In this document: one piece after another, positions 34,756 through 42,842 of the stretch | How the letters are laid out: each line of letters starts with the position of its first letter | Numbering within the stretch: the first letter of the stretch is position 1 | DNA from: Alistipes shahii WAL 8301 | GTDB lineage: Bacteria > Bacteroidota > Bacteroidia > Bacteroidales > Rikenellaceae | DNA length: 64,000 bases | Assembly: GCF_025145845.1 (NCBI RefSeq) | Contig: NZ_CP102253.1 | Location: 868,001-932,000 of the forward strand | Reading direction: 5' to 3' | Translations under genes and position numbers: made by a program | The notes under the pieces: generated by a model | Seen by the model: the letters and a program-made list of their open reading frames with translations, nothing else | The model's database searches: none | What the model was told of the DNA's origin: nothing

Positions 34756-35058
34756 ATGCATATGGAAAGGAAGCACACTTTGATCGACAACGCCGCCGAA
34801 AAGCGTTACGAACTCGACCTCGGAGACGGCATGGCCCTGGCCGAATACGTTTTGGGACACGGACTTATCGTACTGACGCACACCGAAGTGCCCCCGAAGT
34901 ACGAAGGTCGGGGCATCGGCAAGGAGCTGGTGCAGGGCGTGCTGGAGGACATCCGCAGAAAGAAGCTCAAGGTCGTCCCCCAATGCCCGTTCGTCGCGAC
35001 CTATATCCGCCGCCACCCCGAATGGATGGACTTGGTGCTGACCGCCGAAAACAAGTAG
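34756..35058 (+). CDS. Small GNAT-fold N-acetyltransferase (YjdJ/NATD1 type)
   Basis: The 100-residue protein matches the minimal GCN5-related family: VLTHTEVPPKYEGRGIGKEL holds the acetyl-CoA loop and PQCPFVATYIRRHPEW the conserved end. Members are short soluble acetyltransferases of unknown substrate. It starts 63 bases from the divergent mutY start. A second ATG two codons in is equally possible. Confidence 0.88.
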   Translation: MHMERKHTLIDNAAEKRYELDLGDGMALAEYVLGHGLIVLTHTEVPPKYEGRGIGKELVQGVLEDIRRKKLKVVPQCPFVATYIRRHPEWMDLVLTAENK

Positions 35059-35239
35059 GCCCGGGCAGGTTCGGCCCCCCACAACCGCCTGCCCGCAGGG
35101 AGCGCCCCGCCGCGAAACCGGACTCTTTTCGAAGGGTCCGATTCTGCCTCCTCCCGACAGGCATCTTCCCGCTCAATAAACACTTCCCGCTCAATAAATA
35201 TAGGTATTCGCTTTTTCCGAAAAATTTCCGGCTCGAAAT

Positions 35240-35271
35240 TTGGTTTATTTTATAAACTACTTTATATTTGT
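35240..35271 (+). promoter_or_regulatory. Promoter of the small membrane-protein operon
   Basis: TTTG at 35240-35243, 20 bases, TATATTTG at 35264-35271: a full-consensus Bacteroidetes promoter. Transcription would begin near 35278, about 40 bases before the first start codon at 35316, and serve the four following genes. Confidence 0.75.
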
Positions 35272-35315
35272 AATGGATTTACAAACCGAGCAGCCGCTCA
35301 CAACCGGAAAAAGCC

Positions 35316-35549
35316 ATGGAAATCACTCCCGCCCGCACCGACAAACGCCGCCTTTTCGCGCGCTGGTTCATCCGCCGCCTGACCACCTGCGTCGTGGTCT
35401 GCGCCTTTCTCGCCTTCGTCAACTGGCAAACCTCGCCCCACTACTGGTGGGTGCTGTGGGTCATCGCCGGATGGGGGCTGAACATCGCCCTGTCGCTCGC
35501 CTGGTATCTGTTCGACTGCGACGACGAATGCAATTACCGCAACCGCTGA
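35316..35549 (+). CDS. 2TM-domain membrane protein
   Basis: The 77-residue protein has a basic N-terminus (TDKRRLFARWFIRRL) and two hydrophobic helices (about 22-40 and 47-65), with an acidic end (FDCDDECNYRNR). This fits the small 2TM domain family common in Bacteroidetes, often found beside histidine kinases or regulators. It is the first gene of a four-gene operon with two related membrane proteins and a winged-helix regulator. The function is not known. Confidence 0.75.
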   Translation: MEITPARTDKRRLFARWFIRRLTTCVVVCAFLAFVNWQTSPHYWWVLWVIAGWGLNIALSLAWYLFDCDDECNYRNR

Positions 35550-35562
35550 AAAAAACGAAACG

Positions 35563-36186
35563 ATGGACAACAAAAACTTCAACGCCGACCAAAGCATCGA
35601 ACTCATCCAGCGCATGATCCGCGACACGCGCCGCAACCTTTCGTCGGGCAGCAGCAACCTCTTCATCCTATGGGGATACCTGCTCGCCGCAACCGCCGTC
35701 GGGATTTTCCTCCTGCTGACCTTCACCGAAAGTCGCGCCTGGCAATGGCTGTGGCTGCCCGCACTGGCCGCCGGATGGGCCGCTACGTGGTGGTACAACC
35801 GCCGCCGTGCTACGCAGGTCAAAAGCTACACCGACCGCCTGCTGGAACAGGTATGGGGATGCATAGCAGGTCTGGCCGCCTTTTCTACCTTCGTGATCTG
35901 CATGGAGCGGGAATGGCCTGTCGATCCGCTGTTCCCGGTCCTGCTGCTGATCAGCGCAGGACTTTTCATCTCGGGAACGGTGATTCACAACAAATATATG
36001 TATTACGTTTCGTGCTTCCTATTGCCGGTTGCCTTCGGCATCATCCGCGAATCGTGGATCAATGTCAACCCGGACGGCAACCTGATTCAGTTCGCCGTGG
36101 CGGTCCTCGTCGGGCTCACAGGCTCGGGATACGCACTCAAACGACAAGTCAAACGCGACGCCGCAGAGGCTTCGGAAAACCGATAA
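35563..36186 (+). CDS. Multi-pass membrane protein of unknown function, paralogue A
   Basis: The 207-residue protein starts with an amphipathic cytoplasmic helix (ADQSIELIQRMIRDTRRNL) and then has about six hydrophobic segments. The same plan and a related N-terminal helix (AAESLALIGRMIENTRSRM) recur in the next gene, so the two are tandem paralogues and may form a heteromer. It lies 13 bases after the 2TM gene and 4 bases before its paralogue. No enzymatic or transport motif is visible. The regulator at the end of the operon suggests a membrane module under local control. Confidence 0.75.
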   Translation: MDNKNFNADQSIELIQRMIRDTRRNLSSGSSNLFILWGYLLAATAVGIFLLLTFTESRAWQWLWLPALAAGWAATWWYNRRRATQVKSYTDRLLEQVWGCIAGLAAFSTFVICMEREWPVDPLFPVLLLISAGLFISGTVIHNKYMYYVSCFLLPVAFGIIRESWINVNPDGNLIQFAVAVLVGLTGSGYALKRQVKRDAAEASENR

Positions 36187-36190
36187 CACC

Positions 36191-36781
36191 ATGGAAGACC
36201 GTAAACTCGAAGCCGCCGAAAGCCTGGCGCTGATCGGCCGCATGATCGAAAACACCCGCAGCCGCATGGTCCGCAACTCGGGCCGTCCGCTGCTGGCATG
36301 GGGCTACGCCACCGTACTGACGACGCTCGCCGTCTGGGGCGCAGTCCTCTATTTCCAAGACCCGCGCTGGAACTACCTCTGGCTGATGCTGCCCCTGCTG
36401 GGCTGGCTGCTGATGTGGATTTCGCGCGAGAAGAAGCCCGAAGGCGAGGTGCGCACGTTCGTCGACCGCGTGATCGGGAACGTCTGGACGGTAATGGGTC
36501 TTTCGGCGTGGTTCGTCAGCATGCTGGCGCTCTTCATGCCCATGCGCCTGCCGATACTCTTCATCATTCTGCTCATCATGGGCATGGGAACCACCGTGAC
36601 GGGGCTGATCATCCGCTTCACGCCCACCGCCGTCGGGGGCGTCGCGGCCATCATCCTCGCTCCGTTCACGCTGATCGCCGGCGACATGTGGCAGCCGCTG
36701 CTTTTCATCGCCGGATTCGTGGTGATGATGATCGTTCCGGGGCATATCCTCAACTACAAGTCGAACCACCCTGCCCGATAA
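36191..36781 (+). CDS. Multi-pass membrane protein of unknown function, paralogue B
   Basis: The 196-residue protein shares the layout of the preceding gene product: an N-terminal amphipathic helix ending in a conserved Arg-rich turn, two helices with WGY at the first (LLAWGYATVL; paralogue A has LFILWGYLLA), a basic loop (SREKKPEGEVRTFVDRVIGN, related to the TQVKSYTDRLLEQVWG of paralogue A), and four further helices. The shared W-G-Y and F/Y-x-DR positions support common ancestry. It is followed four bases later by a winged-helix regulator gene. Function unknown. Confidence 0.75.
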   Translation: MEDRKLEAAESLALIGRMIENTRSRMVRNSGRPLLAWGYATVLTTLAVWGAVLYFQDPRWNYLWLMLPLLGWLLMWISREKKPEGEVRTFVDRVIGNVWTVMGLSAWFVSMLALFMPMRLPILFIILLIMGMGTTVTGLIIRFTPTAVGGVAAIILAPFTLIAGDMWQPLLFIAGFVVMMIVPGHILNYKSNHPAR

Positions 36782-36785
36782 CGCG

Positions 36786-37070
36786 ATGTTCAAAGAGCTG
36801 AATCCCCTGTTGCACTCCGAATTGAGGCTGGCCGTCGTTTCGATCCTCATCGGGGTCGAAAGCGCCGACTTCGTCTTCATCCGGCAGCAGACCGGAGCCA
36901 CCGCCGGAAATCTCTCGGTGCAGCTGGACAAACTCGCAAAAGCCGGTTACATCGAAGTCGAGAAGACCTTCCGCGGCAAGATTCCCTGCACGGTGTGCCG
37001 CATCACCGACGCCGGGCGCGACGCCTTCGCCGATTACGTCGAGGCGCTGCAAAGCTATATAAAGAAATAG
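36786..37070 (+). CDS. Winged-helix transcriptional regulator (HTH_34 type)
   Basis: The 94-residue protein is a single winged helix: helices in LHSELRLAVVSILIGVESAD and FIRQQTGATAGNLSVQLDKL, wing in GYIEVEKTFRGKIPCTVCRI, and a C-terminal dimer helix. The family resembles ArsR/MarR-like small regulators and lacks an obvious effector domain. As last gene of the operon it probably autoregulates the 2TM and paralogous membrane-protein genes. Confidence 0.87.
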   Translation: MFKELNPLLHSELRLAVVSILIGVESADFVFIRQQTGATAGNLSVQLDKLAKAGYIEVEKTFRGKIPCTVCRITDAGRDAFADYVEALQSYIKK

Positions 37071-37156
37071 GCAAATCATATACTTGGATCCCCTGTTGCT
37101 GTCGATAGTCGTTGCCGCCGCCTTCGGCGTCGTATACAAGTCTGACCCCACCCCGA

Positions 37157-37173
37157 CCCTCCCTCAGGGAGGG
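37157..37173. repeat. Short palindromic intergenic repeat
   Basis: CCCTCCCTCAGGGAGGG lies between convergent genes, about 90 bases past the regulator stop. It forms a 6-8 base-pair stem on both strands and is preceded by CCCCACCCCGA. The form suggests a dispersed REP-like element that could serve as a two-way transcription stop. A genome-wide count would be needed to confirm the repeat nature. Confidence 0.45.
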
Positions 37174-37262
37174 AGATGGCGTACGCTTCGAAAAGTCGAT
37201 ACAAAAAAAGATATAACACGAAAAAGCAAAACCCCGGATCACACCGCGGCCAATCCGCATTG

Positions 37263-38180
37263 TCAGATCGAACAGAAGAACGTCACCAGAAACGGGACGC
37301 TGAAATCGAGCGCACAGCCGTGGAAGATCGAAACCACGGCATAGGGCCGCCCGGCGGCCTGCGTGATGACGGGCAGCGTGGTGTCGAAGGTCGTCGCGCC
37401 GCCGATCGACACGGCGGCCAGAGGTCCGCACCAGCGCGCCACGAGCGGTGCGGCCAGCAGGGTGAAGATTTCACGCATGACGTTGCACAGCAGGGCGATC
37501 GTCGCCAGCTCCGGTCCCCGGAGGTCGGCGATGAAGATGCTCGAAAACGAATAGTAGCCGAATCCCGCGCCCACGGCCAGCGAGTCGGTCAGCGACCAGC
37601 CGCCGAGCAGCGGCGCGGCGAGGGCCGCACCGGCCAGCGTGCCTACGGCCGTAGCGACGGGCAGCAGCGCCAGCCGCGGATCGAGCCGCCGGACTCGCTC
37701 CGCAAGGGTGCGGTCGTTGCCCAGCGTCACGCCGACGCAGAACATCAGCGCGTAGAGCACATAGGCGCTCATACGCGAACCGGTCATGTCGAACGGCGCG
37801 AAAAGCCCCGCGACGCACCCCGCGACGAAAAAGACGACGATCACCAGACTCCCTTTCAGGGCCGTCCACGCGGAAACGGGAGCTTCGTCCGCATCTCCGC
37901 CTTCGTCCGCAGACACGGCGCGGCCGCGAATACGCCGCCACAGCAACCACGCAGCGAAGACGCTCCCCGCAACGGACAGCGCAAAGATCGCAAAGGCGGC
38001 CGCCCCGAGCGTCGCCAGAGAGCCGACGACCGCCGGATCGGAACCGACCTCGACGCCCAGCAGGAACAACAGCGCCCAGATAATGAAGGTGATGAGACGT
38101 TGTACGAAGGCGAGGCGCCAGCCGACAAGCAGGCGCCCCGTCACAATGCCTCCGATGATGACGGCGAATATTGCAAGCAT
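37263..38180 (-). CDS. lysO: LysO/YbjE-family lysine exporter (DUF340)
   Basis: The 305-residue inner-membrane protein has about eight helices. The family signatures are in the C-terminal half: GAGFGYYSFSSIFIADLRGP, IALLCNVMREIFTLL and IGGATTFDTTLPVI. LysO homologues export L-lysine and the toxic analogue thialysine. The Bacteroidetes version joins two short halves found separately elsewhere. It begins five bases after the AsmA-like gene stop and so is the last gene of a three-gene leftward operon. Substrate specificity is inferred from family. Confidence 0.85.
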   Translation of the reverse strand: MLAIFAVIIGGIVTGRLLVGWRLAFVQRLITFIIWALLFLLGVEVGSDPAVVGSLATLGAAAFAIFALSVAGSVFAAWLLWRRIRGRAVSADEGGDADEAPVSAWTALKGSLVIVVFFVAGCVAGLFAPFDMTGSRMSAYVLYALMFCVGVTLGNDRTLAERVRRLDPRLALLPVATAVGTLAGAALAAPLLGGWSLTDSLAVGAGFGYYSFSSIFIADLRGPELATIALLCNVMREIFTLLAAPLVARWCGPLAAVSIGGATTFDTTLPVITQAAGRPYAVVSIFHGCALDFSVPFLVTFFCSI

Positions 38181-38185
38181 TCCGA

Positions 38186-40846
38186 TTACTCCTTTTTCGA
38201 CGTGAGTTTCTCGATCTGCCGCTCGGCCTCTGCTTCGAGGTTGGCAGCCTGCTTCTCGGCCTCCTGCACCAGCTTATCCCCGCCCTTCTCGGCGGCGATC
38301 CTGGCCAAAGCCCCCTTCGAAGCCGCGGCTTCGACGAGTTTCGCGCGCTGTTCCTGCGCGGCGGCGATGAGTTTCTCGCCGGCGCGCTTCGCCTCGGCGC
38401 GGAGGTTTTCAGCCTGTTTGGCGATCTCTTCCGAGAGCGACTCGCTGCCCGTGAGTTTCTGTATCTGCTCGTCGACGACGTTCTTCACGGCCTCCTCGGC
38501 GGCCTCCCTGATCCCGAGGGTGATCTTCGGCGAGGAGAACGTGCCGCCGATGTTCACGCCGACCGACTGGAGCGTCTTCCCGCCCGGAACGGCCACCCGG
38601 GCCTTGTAGTCGATGGTCTGGTCAAGCCCCGTCGAACCCGCGAGGTTGATGTTCACGCCGCCCATCTTCAGATCGAAGGGCTGCGTGGTGATGCGCCCGT
38701 CCTTAATGGAGAAACGAATGGCGACATCCCGGGCCTCGATTTTCCGCAGGTCGTCGTTGCCCAGCGCCTTGGCCAGGGCATCGAACGCCTCGATATTCTG
38801 CACGTGGATATTGGCCGACTTGATCTCGCCCGCAGCGTTGAGCGACCGCAGGTCGGGAGACATTGCGGCGTCGAGCGACGTGCCGAGGTCGAGCGACAGC
38901 GAATAGTCGCCGCCCGTCTTGGCGAAGATCGGCACGAGTTGCTGCACCATCTCCAGCTCCTCGAAGGTCTTCCGGAACGAAGCGCCCGAAACGGCGGCAT
39001 CGAGTTTCAGGACCGGACGCGCCGGATCGGCAGCCGTCGAGTAGCTGCCCGAAGCGGTGGCCCTGCCGCCGAAGACGCCCATCGCAAGCCGTTCGAGCGA
39101 CAGCGCGCCGCCGGCAACGCGCATCTCGCCCGAGATGTCGCCGATCGTCATCTTTTCGAAAAGCACCTTTCGCAGATCGGTGTTGAGCGAGAGGTTCAGG
39201 TTGCGCGGGACCTCGATGGCCCGCACCGGTTCCGCCGGAGCCTCTTCGTCCGCGGCCCCGCCTTCCGCCGAGGGCATGGCGTCCATGATCTCGTTCAGGT
39301 CGAGCAGCTCCGATTTCACGTAAAGGCGCCCCGAAAGCACGTCGTCCCGCAGCAGGTAACCGATGTAACCGGTCAGCTGGCCGTTGGCCGAAAGGTCGCT
39401 CCTGCCGACCGTCAGGCCGAACTCCCCGAGCGTCATCGCGGCGGGCGTGACGGTGGCCGCAGCGCGGCGGATACGGACCGCCGGGAGGTTGGGAAGCGTC
39501 AGCCCCACCCCTTCGACGACGAAGGTTCCCTGCGCGCCCAACCGTTCGTAGCGGTTCTTCTCGATGTCGGACATGCGGCCCGAAAGTTTTAGGTCCGCAG
39601 TGATCAGACCGCCCAGGTCGACGCCCTTTTCCAGCGGATAGACCTCCTTCACGGCTCCCAGGTCGACCCGTCCGTCGGCCGAAGCCCGGAAAACGGGGTC
39701 GCTGACGAGATTCGTGGCGTAGAAGGTCGCCGCAACGGAATTTCCGGCCATCCGAAGCCCGAATTTCGAGAGATCCACGACCGTCTTGTCCATCACCGAT
39801 CCGGGGTTCGAGACCCTGGCGGCGATATTGATGTCCGTCACGGCCTTGGGCAGCGAGGAGTACTGGAAACTGCCGTTGCGGACCTCGGTTTTCAGTTCGA
39901 AGGCCGGAAGCGCCGGGCCGCGCATTTCGCCCCGGGCCCAGAGTTCCATCGACAGTTCGCCGCCCGCCGTGAGGTTCTTGAACTCACGGGTGTAGAAGGC
40001 CGGGATCAGCGACAGAACGTCCTTGAACTGCACCTTGTCGCAGCCGGCCTTGAGGTCCATGGCCACGGCGTCGCCGTCCAGTTCGACCCAGCCGTCGAGA
40101 CCGACCGAAATGGCGTTCAGACGCAGCGTATTGCGCGAGAAGGTGAAGCGGTTGTTCGCAAGGTCGGCGTCGATCACGGCGACAAGCTCCGCCTCGGCGT
40201 CGCTCAACAGCGGAATGCCGCCCGACACGAAACGCATGGCGGCGGCCGTCAGCCGCAGGTCGAGGTCGGTGCGGTCGGCCGACATGTTGCCCCGGAGACG
40301 CAGCGAGAGGGGCGCGGTCGAGAACCGCATGTTCGTCGAATCGTCCTCGTAGCGGATCGCCGCGTCGGAAATGCGGAAGTCGCGGACCGAAAGCCGGAAC
40401 GACGACGGCGCGGACTCCTCTGCGGGAACCTCCTCCGCGGGAGCCTCCGCGGGTTTCATCACGTCCCAGCTGACGGCTCCGTCGGCGAGTTTGTGCGCAT
40501 GCACCGCCGGCGAGGCGAGGATGACCTTCGTCACCTCGAATCCGCTGTCGCCGAAAAGCGACATCAGATTGACGACCACAGAAATACGCCGTGCGGCGAC
40601 GATCGTGTCGCCTTCGAAACGGTCGACGCCCACCAGCGTCAGCCCCTTCAGTTCCACCGAAGCGTTGGGGAAATGGCGCAGCAGGCTGATGTCGAGGTTC
40701 TCGAAATCCAGCCGGGCGGCGAGCATGGCATTGGCCTCGCGCTTCACGATGTCGGCGATCTTGCCCCGGAGCGCGGCCGGCGCGATCAGGGCGATAGCCA
40801 GGATAACGACCACGGCTATAACCGCGATCTTCACGATTTTTTTCAT
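38186..40846 (-). CDS. AsmA-family protein
   Basis: The 886-residue protein has one N-terminal membrane anchor (IAVIAVVVILAIALIAPAAL) and a long beta-rich periplasmic body with AsmA features: LDISLLRHFPNASVELKGLT and SGFEVTKVILASPAVHAHKL near the N-terminus, and GGVNINLAGSTGLDQTIDYK and GTFSSPKITLG at the C-terminal domain. It ends with a charged coiled coil (EAEKQAANLEAEAERQIEKL). AsmA-like proteins are now seen as bridge-like lipid carriers between the membranes. It overlaps the upstream acetyltransferase gene by four bases (ATGA). Confidence 0.9.
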   Translation of the reverse strand: MKKIVKIAVIAVVVILAIALIAPAALRGKIADIVKREANAMLAARLDFENLDISLLRHFPNASVELKGLTLVGVDRFEGDTIVAARRISVVVNLMSLFGDSGFEVTKVILASPAVHAHKLADGAVSWDVMKPAEAPAEEVPAEESAPSSFRLSVRDFRISDAAIRYEDDSTNMRFSTAPLSLRLRGNMSADRTDLDLRLTAAAMRFVSGGIPLLSDAEAELVAVIDADLANNRFTFSRNTLRLNAISVGLDGWVELDGDAVAMDLKAGCDKVQFKDVLSLIPAFYTREFKNLTAGGELSMELWARGEMRGPALPAFELKTEVRNGSFQYSSLPKAVTDINIAARVSNPGSVMDKTVVDLSKFGLRMAGNSVAATFYATNLVSDPVFRASADGRVDLGAVKEVYPLEKGVDLGGLITADLKLSGRMSDIEKNRYERLGAQGTFVVEGVGLTLPNLPAVRIRRAAATVTPAAMTLGEFGLTVGRSDLSANGQLTGYIGYLLRDDVLSGRLYVKSELLDLNEIMDAMPSAEGGAADEEAPAEPVRAIEVPRNLNLSLNTDLRKVLFEKMTIGDISGEMRVAGGALSLERLAMGVFGGRATASGSYSTAADPARPVLKLDAAVSGASFRKTFEELEMVQQLVPIFAKTGGDYSLSLDLGTSLDAAMSPDLRSLNAAGEIKSANIHVQNIEAFDALAKALGNDDLRKIEARDVAIRFSIKDGRITTQPFDLKMGGVNINLAGSTGLDQTIDYKARVAVPGGKTLQSVGVNIGGTFSSPKITLGIREAAEEAVKNVVDEQIQKLTGSESLSEEIAKQAENLRAEAKRAGEKLIAAAQEQRAKLVEAAASKGALARIAAEKGGDKLVQEAEKQAANLEAEAERQIEKLTSKKE

Positions 40847-41283
40847 TCCGTATCTGTTTTACAGGCAAAAACCGTGGTTTCCGCCTCCTTGAATCCCATT
40901 TTTGCGTACAGTCTGCGCGCAGCCCCGCGCGAAGGGTTGGAGGTGAGCATCACCTTCCCGGCGCCGACCTCGGCGGCATGCGCCTGCGCCGCGCGCACGA
41001 GCGCCTCGCCCGCCCCGAATCCCCGGGCCGCGGCGTCGACCACCACATCCTCGATCCACGCCTTGCGCCCCGACGGCACGTCGTACCACACCAAGGTCAG
41101 CGCCCCGACGACAGCGCCGCCGGACTCCGCGGTGAAAAGCGCCGCCGAAGGGTTCGCCGCCACTGCCCGCAGCCGCTCCCCGGAAGGGGCCTCCAGCCGC
41201 GGCGAAAGCTGCGGCATCAGCCGCCCGAACGCTTCGAGCAGCGAATCGGTGACCTCGGTCACCTGTCGCACCTCAAGTTTCAT
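40843..41283 (-). CDS. GNAT-family N-acetyltransferase
   Basis: The 146-residue cytoplasmic acetyltransferase has the GNAT core: GALTLVWYDVPSGRKAWIED, then the acetyl-CoA loop VVDAAARGFGAGEALVRAAQ, and the late strand-helix SNPSRGAARRLYAKMGFKEA. The substrate is unknown. It is the first gene of the operon with the AsmA-like and LysO-like genes and overlaps the former by ATGA, which suggests translational coupling. It has a promoter -7 box 8 bases upstream of the start. Confidence 0.92.
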   Translation of the reverse strand: MKLEVRQVTEVTDSLLEAFGRLMPQLSPRLEAPSGERLRAVAANPSAALFTAESGGAVVGALTLVWYDVPSGRKAWIEDVVVDAAARGFGAGEALVRAAQAHAAEVGAGKVMLTSNPSRGAARRLYAKMGFKEAETTVFACKTDTE

Positions 41284-41290
41284 TTCAGCA

Positions 41291-41298
41291 CAAAGATA
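41291..41298 (-). promoter_or_regulatory. -7 box of the acetyltransferase-AsmA-LysO operon
   Basis: TATCTTTG on the minus strand, ending 8 bases before ATG 41283, which implies a nearly leaderless message. A T-rich GTTTCC lies about 20 bases upstream in place of TTTG. Confidence 0.5.
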
Positions 41299-41410
41299 AC
41301 CTTTTTAACGGAAACGTTGCGGCAGTCTGCGGAAAAAAGCGTACTTTTACCCCGCAACGGCCCGCGCCCTGAAACGGCGCACAAAATAGCCGCGATTTGC
41401 AAAATAATAT

Positions 41411-41571
41411 TATCTTTGTCTCAGGAAGTTACGAAAAGAGTGTAATTTATTGGAAATGAGCGTAGGTTAGTCGCTCATGATAGTAATAGGTTACGATTTA
41501 GTTAGTTATCTACTGCATTATCCTTCTGCGCGTTGCGTAACCTTCAAAGAACTCTTCATATGCAAAAGTAG
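41411..41571. other. Candidate ICE end/attachment region
   Basis: Composition changes here from chromosomal to ICE-like. Two sites resemble the IntDOT core GTANNTTTGC: TTATCTTTGT at 41410-41419 on the plus strand and CTACTTTTGC at 41571-41562 on the minus strand (9 of 10). Between them lie repeated TTACG words (GAAGTTACG 41425-41433, AGGTTACG 41488-41495, inverted CGTAACCTTC 41536-41545) and a 7-base stem ATGAGCG/CGCTCAT (41456-41478), as expected of integrase arm sites. The exact crossover is not resolved. Confidence 0.45.
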
Positions 41572-42380
41572 CTATTTAATTCGAGATTTTGATATAAACT
41601 CCCGTTTTTTTTATCCCCTCATTCATAAGATTTTTCCGTAAAAGCGGTTTTATCCGTCGGCACACCATTGCCCAAAACGAGTTTGGAACAAACGTGTGCC
41701 GACTACCGCATAGCCGGAGAAAAGGGCATTGCCTCACGCCTAAACGATGTTTAGACTGATGATGCGATGCCCCTTTCTTTTGCGCCTATGCCAAGAGGTG
41801 CTTTTACGGGTTTTCAAATGATTTTTCTTTTTTCGCTGTCTCTTTTGCCGGAAGCGGAAAGTGAATGCAGAGTGTGTCAGCCTGCCCCATGAATGAAACA
41901 GGCGGCCACACACAGCGGGCAAACCGGGAAGAATGATTGTTGTGGTTTGCGCTTTTCACGCTTCCGGTGATGTCTTTTTCCTTTTGGTGATTCTTTTTTT
42001 TACGGATTTTCCCCTGAAGTTTTTTTCCACCCAATCTGCCTCTGTTTTCGTTTACCTCCATTTTGCGCCTTTCAGTGAGCCGCATCAGTCAGTCATTTTC
42101 GTTCTGGGCGCAAAGGTAATTCCGGGATTGGACGGGAAAGCAAGGTCAAGCCTCCTGTTTTCTGCGGAAATCTCCAGCCCTTCGGGTAGTATTTCCCCGA
42201 AAAACCTTGCATTCCCTAATCCCTACCTTTTCAAGCACCCGAAACGAAAACGACCGATGCGACAGAAAGACGCATAAAAAAAATGTCGGATAAACGAGAG
42301 GCAGATAAGATAGTTTGAAACTCAACTCCCTCAGCTCTTGAATCCGCATTAAAAACAAAAAAATCAAAAACAGCGAAGAT
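41572..42380. other. 809-base ICE terminal region with no confident gene
   Basis: The plus strand is strongly pyrimidine-rich in parts (for example 41820-41850 and 41970-42000). A leftward frame at 42085-41804 (93 codons, Lys/Arg-rich start MRLTERRKMEVNENRGRLGG) has a -7 box TACCTTTG on the minus strand at 42118-42111, giving it some support, but it shows no recognisable domain. I do not list it as a gene. No tRNA is seen. Confidence 0.5.
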
Positions 42381-42596
42381 ATGACGGCAACGGCAAATTT
42401 CAGACAAATGGCGCAACACATCGGGTTGGCGATATGCGGCTTGATGATGCGCACCGCCTTCGGGGTGTTCGGCATCCTTTGGGGTATCATCAGAGAGATT
42501 GTAAACGGAGTGTTCCGAGTGGCGATAGGTGTAATCGTGGCTATCCTTTCCACCATTGCCTTCTTCGGCTTCATCCTTTGGTTATTCACCCTTTGA
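42381..42596 (+). CDS. Small ICE membrane protein
   Basis: The 71-residue protein has two closely spaced hydrophobic helices (GLMMRTAFGVFGILWGIIRE and VAIGVIVAILSTIAFFGFIL). It is the first of a run of small rightward genes of the ICE and lies 12 bases before the next. No family is recognised; the position suggests a conserved ICE accessory protein. Confidence 0.6.
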   Translation: MTATANFRQMAQHIGLAICGLMMRTAFGVFGILWGIIREIVNGVFRVAIGVIVAILSTIAFFGFILWLFTL

Positions 42597-42607
42597 CCCT
42601 TACCGAC

Positions 42608-42829
42608 ATGGCAAAGAGAAACAGCAAGACGGCAGCGCAGCAGTGCAGATATTACGAGGTGGACAACATCTTCGTGTATATGGTGGAAACGTACATCAAC
42701 GGCAATTTTGAAACTTTCCGAAGATTGTACCACGAACTGAACAAGGACGCACGGAGGGATTTCATGGACTTCCTTCTCAGCGAGGTAGAGCCGACCTATT
42801 GGAGAGAGATACTGAAACAGATAATCTAA
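42608..42829 (+). CDS. Small hypothetical ICE protein
   Basis: A 73-residue soluble protein from ATG 42608 (MAKRNSKTAAQQCRYYEVDN) with two to three predicted helices (FVYMVETYINGNFETFRRLY). The frame extends upstream but overlaps the previous gene. It precedes the PcfK-like gene by 13 bases, within one probable operon. Not recognised. Confidence 0.65.
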   Translation: MAKRNSKTAAQQCRYYEVDNIFVYMVETYINGNFETFRRLYHELNKDARRDFMDFLLSEVEPTYWREILKQII

Positions 42830-42842
42830 AAATGACAGCGAT

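Noticed and set aside
34693..35082. Long N-terminal extension of MutY
   Set aside because: It lies opposite the acetyltransferase gene and upstream of the conserved MutY start.
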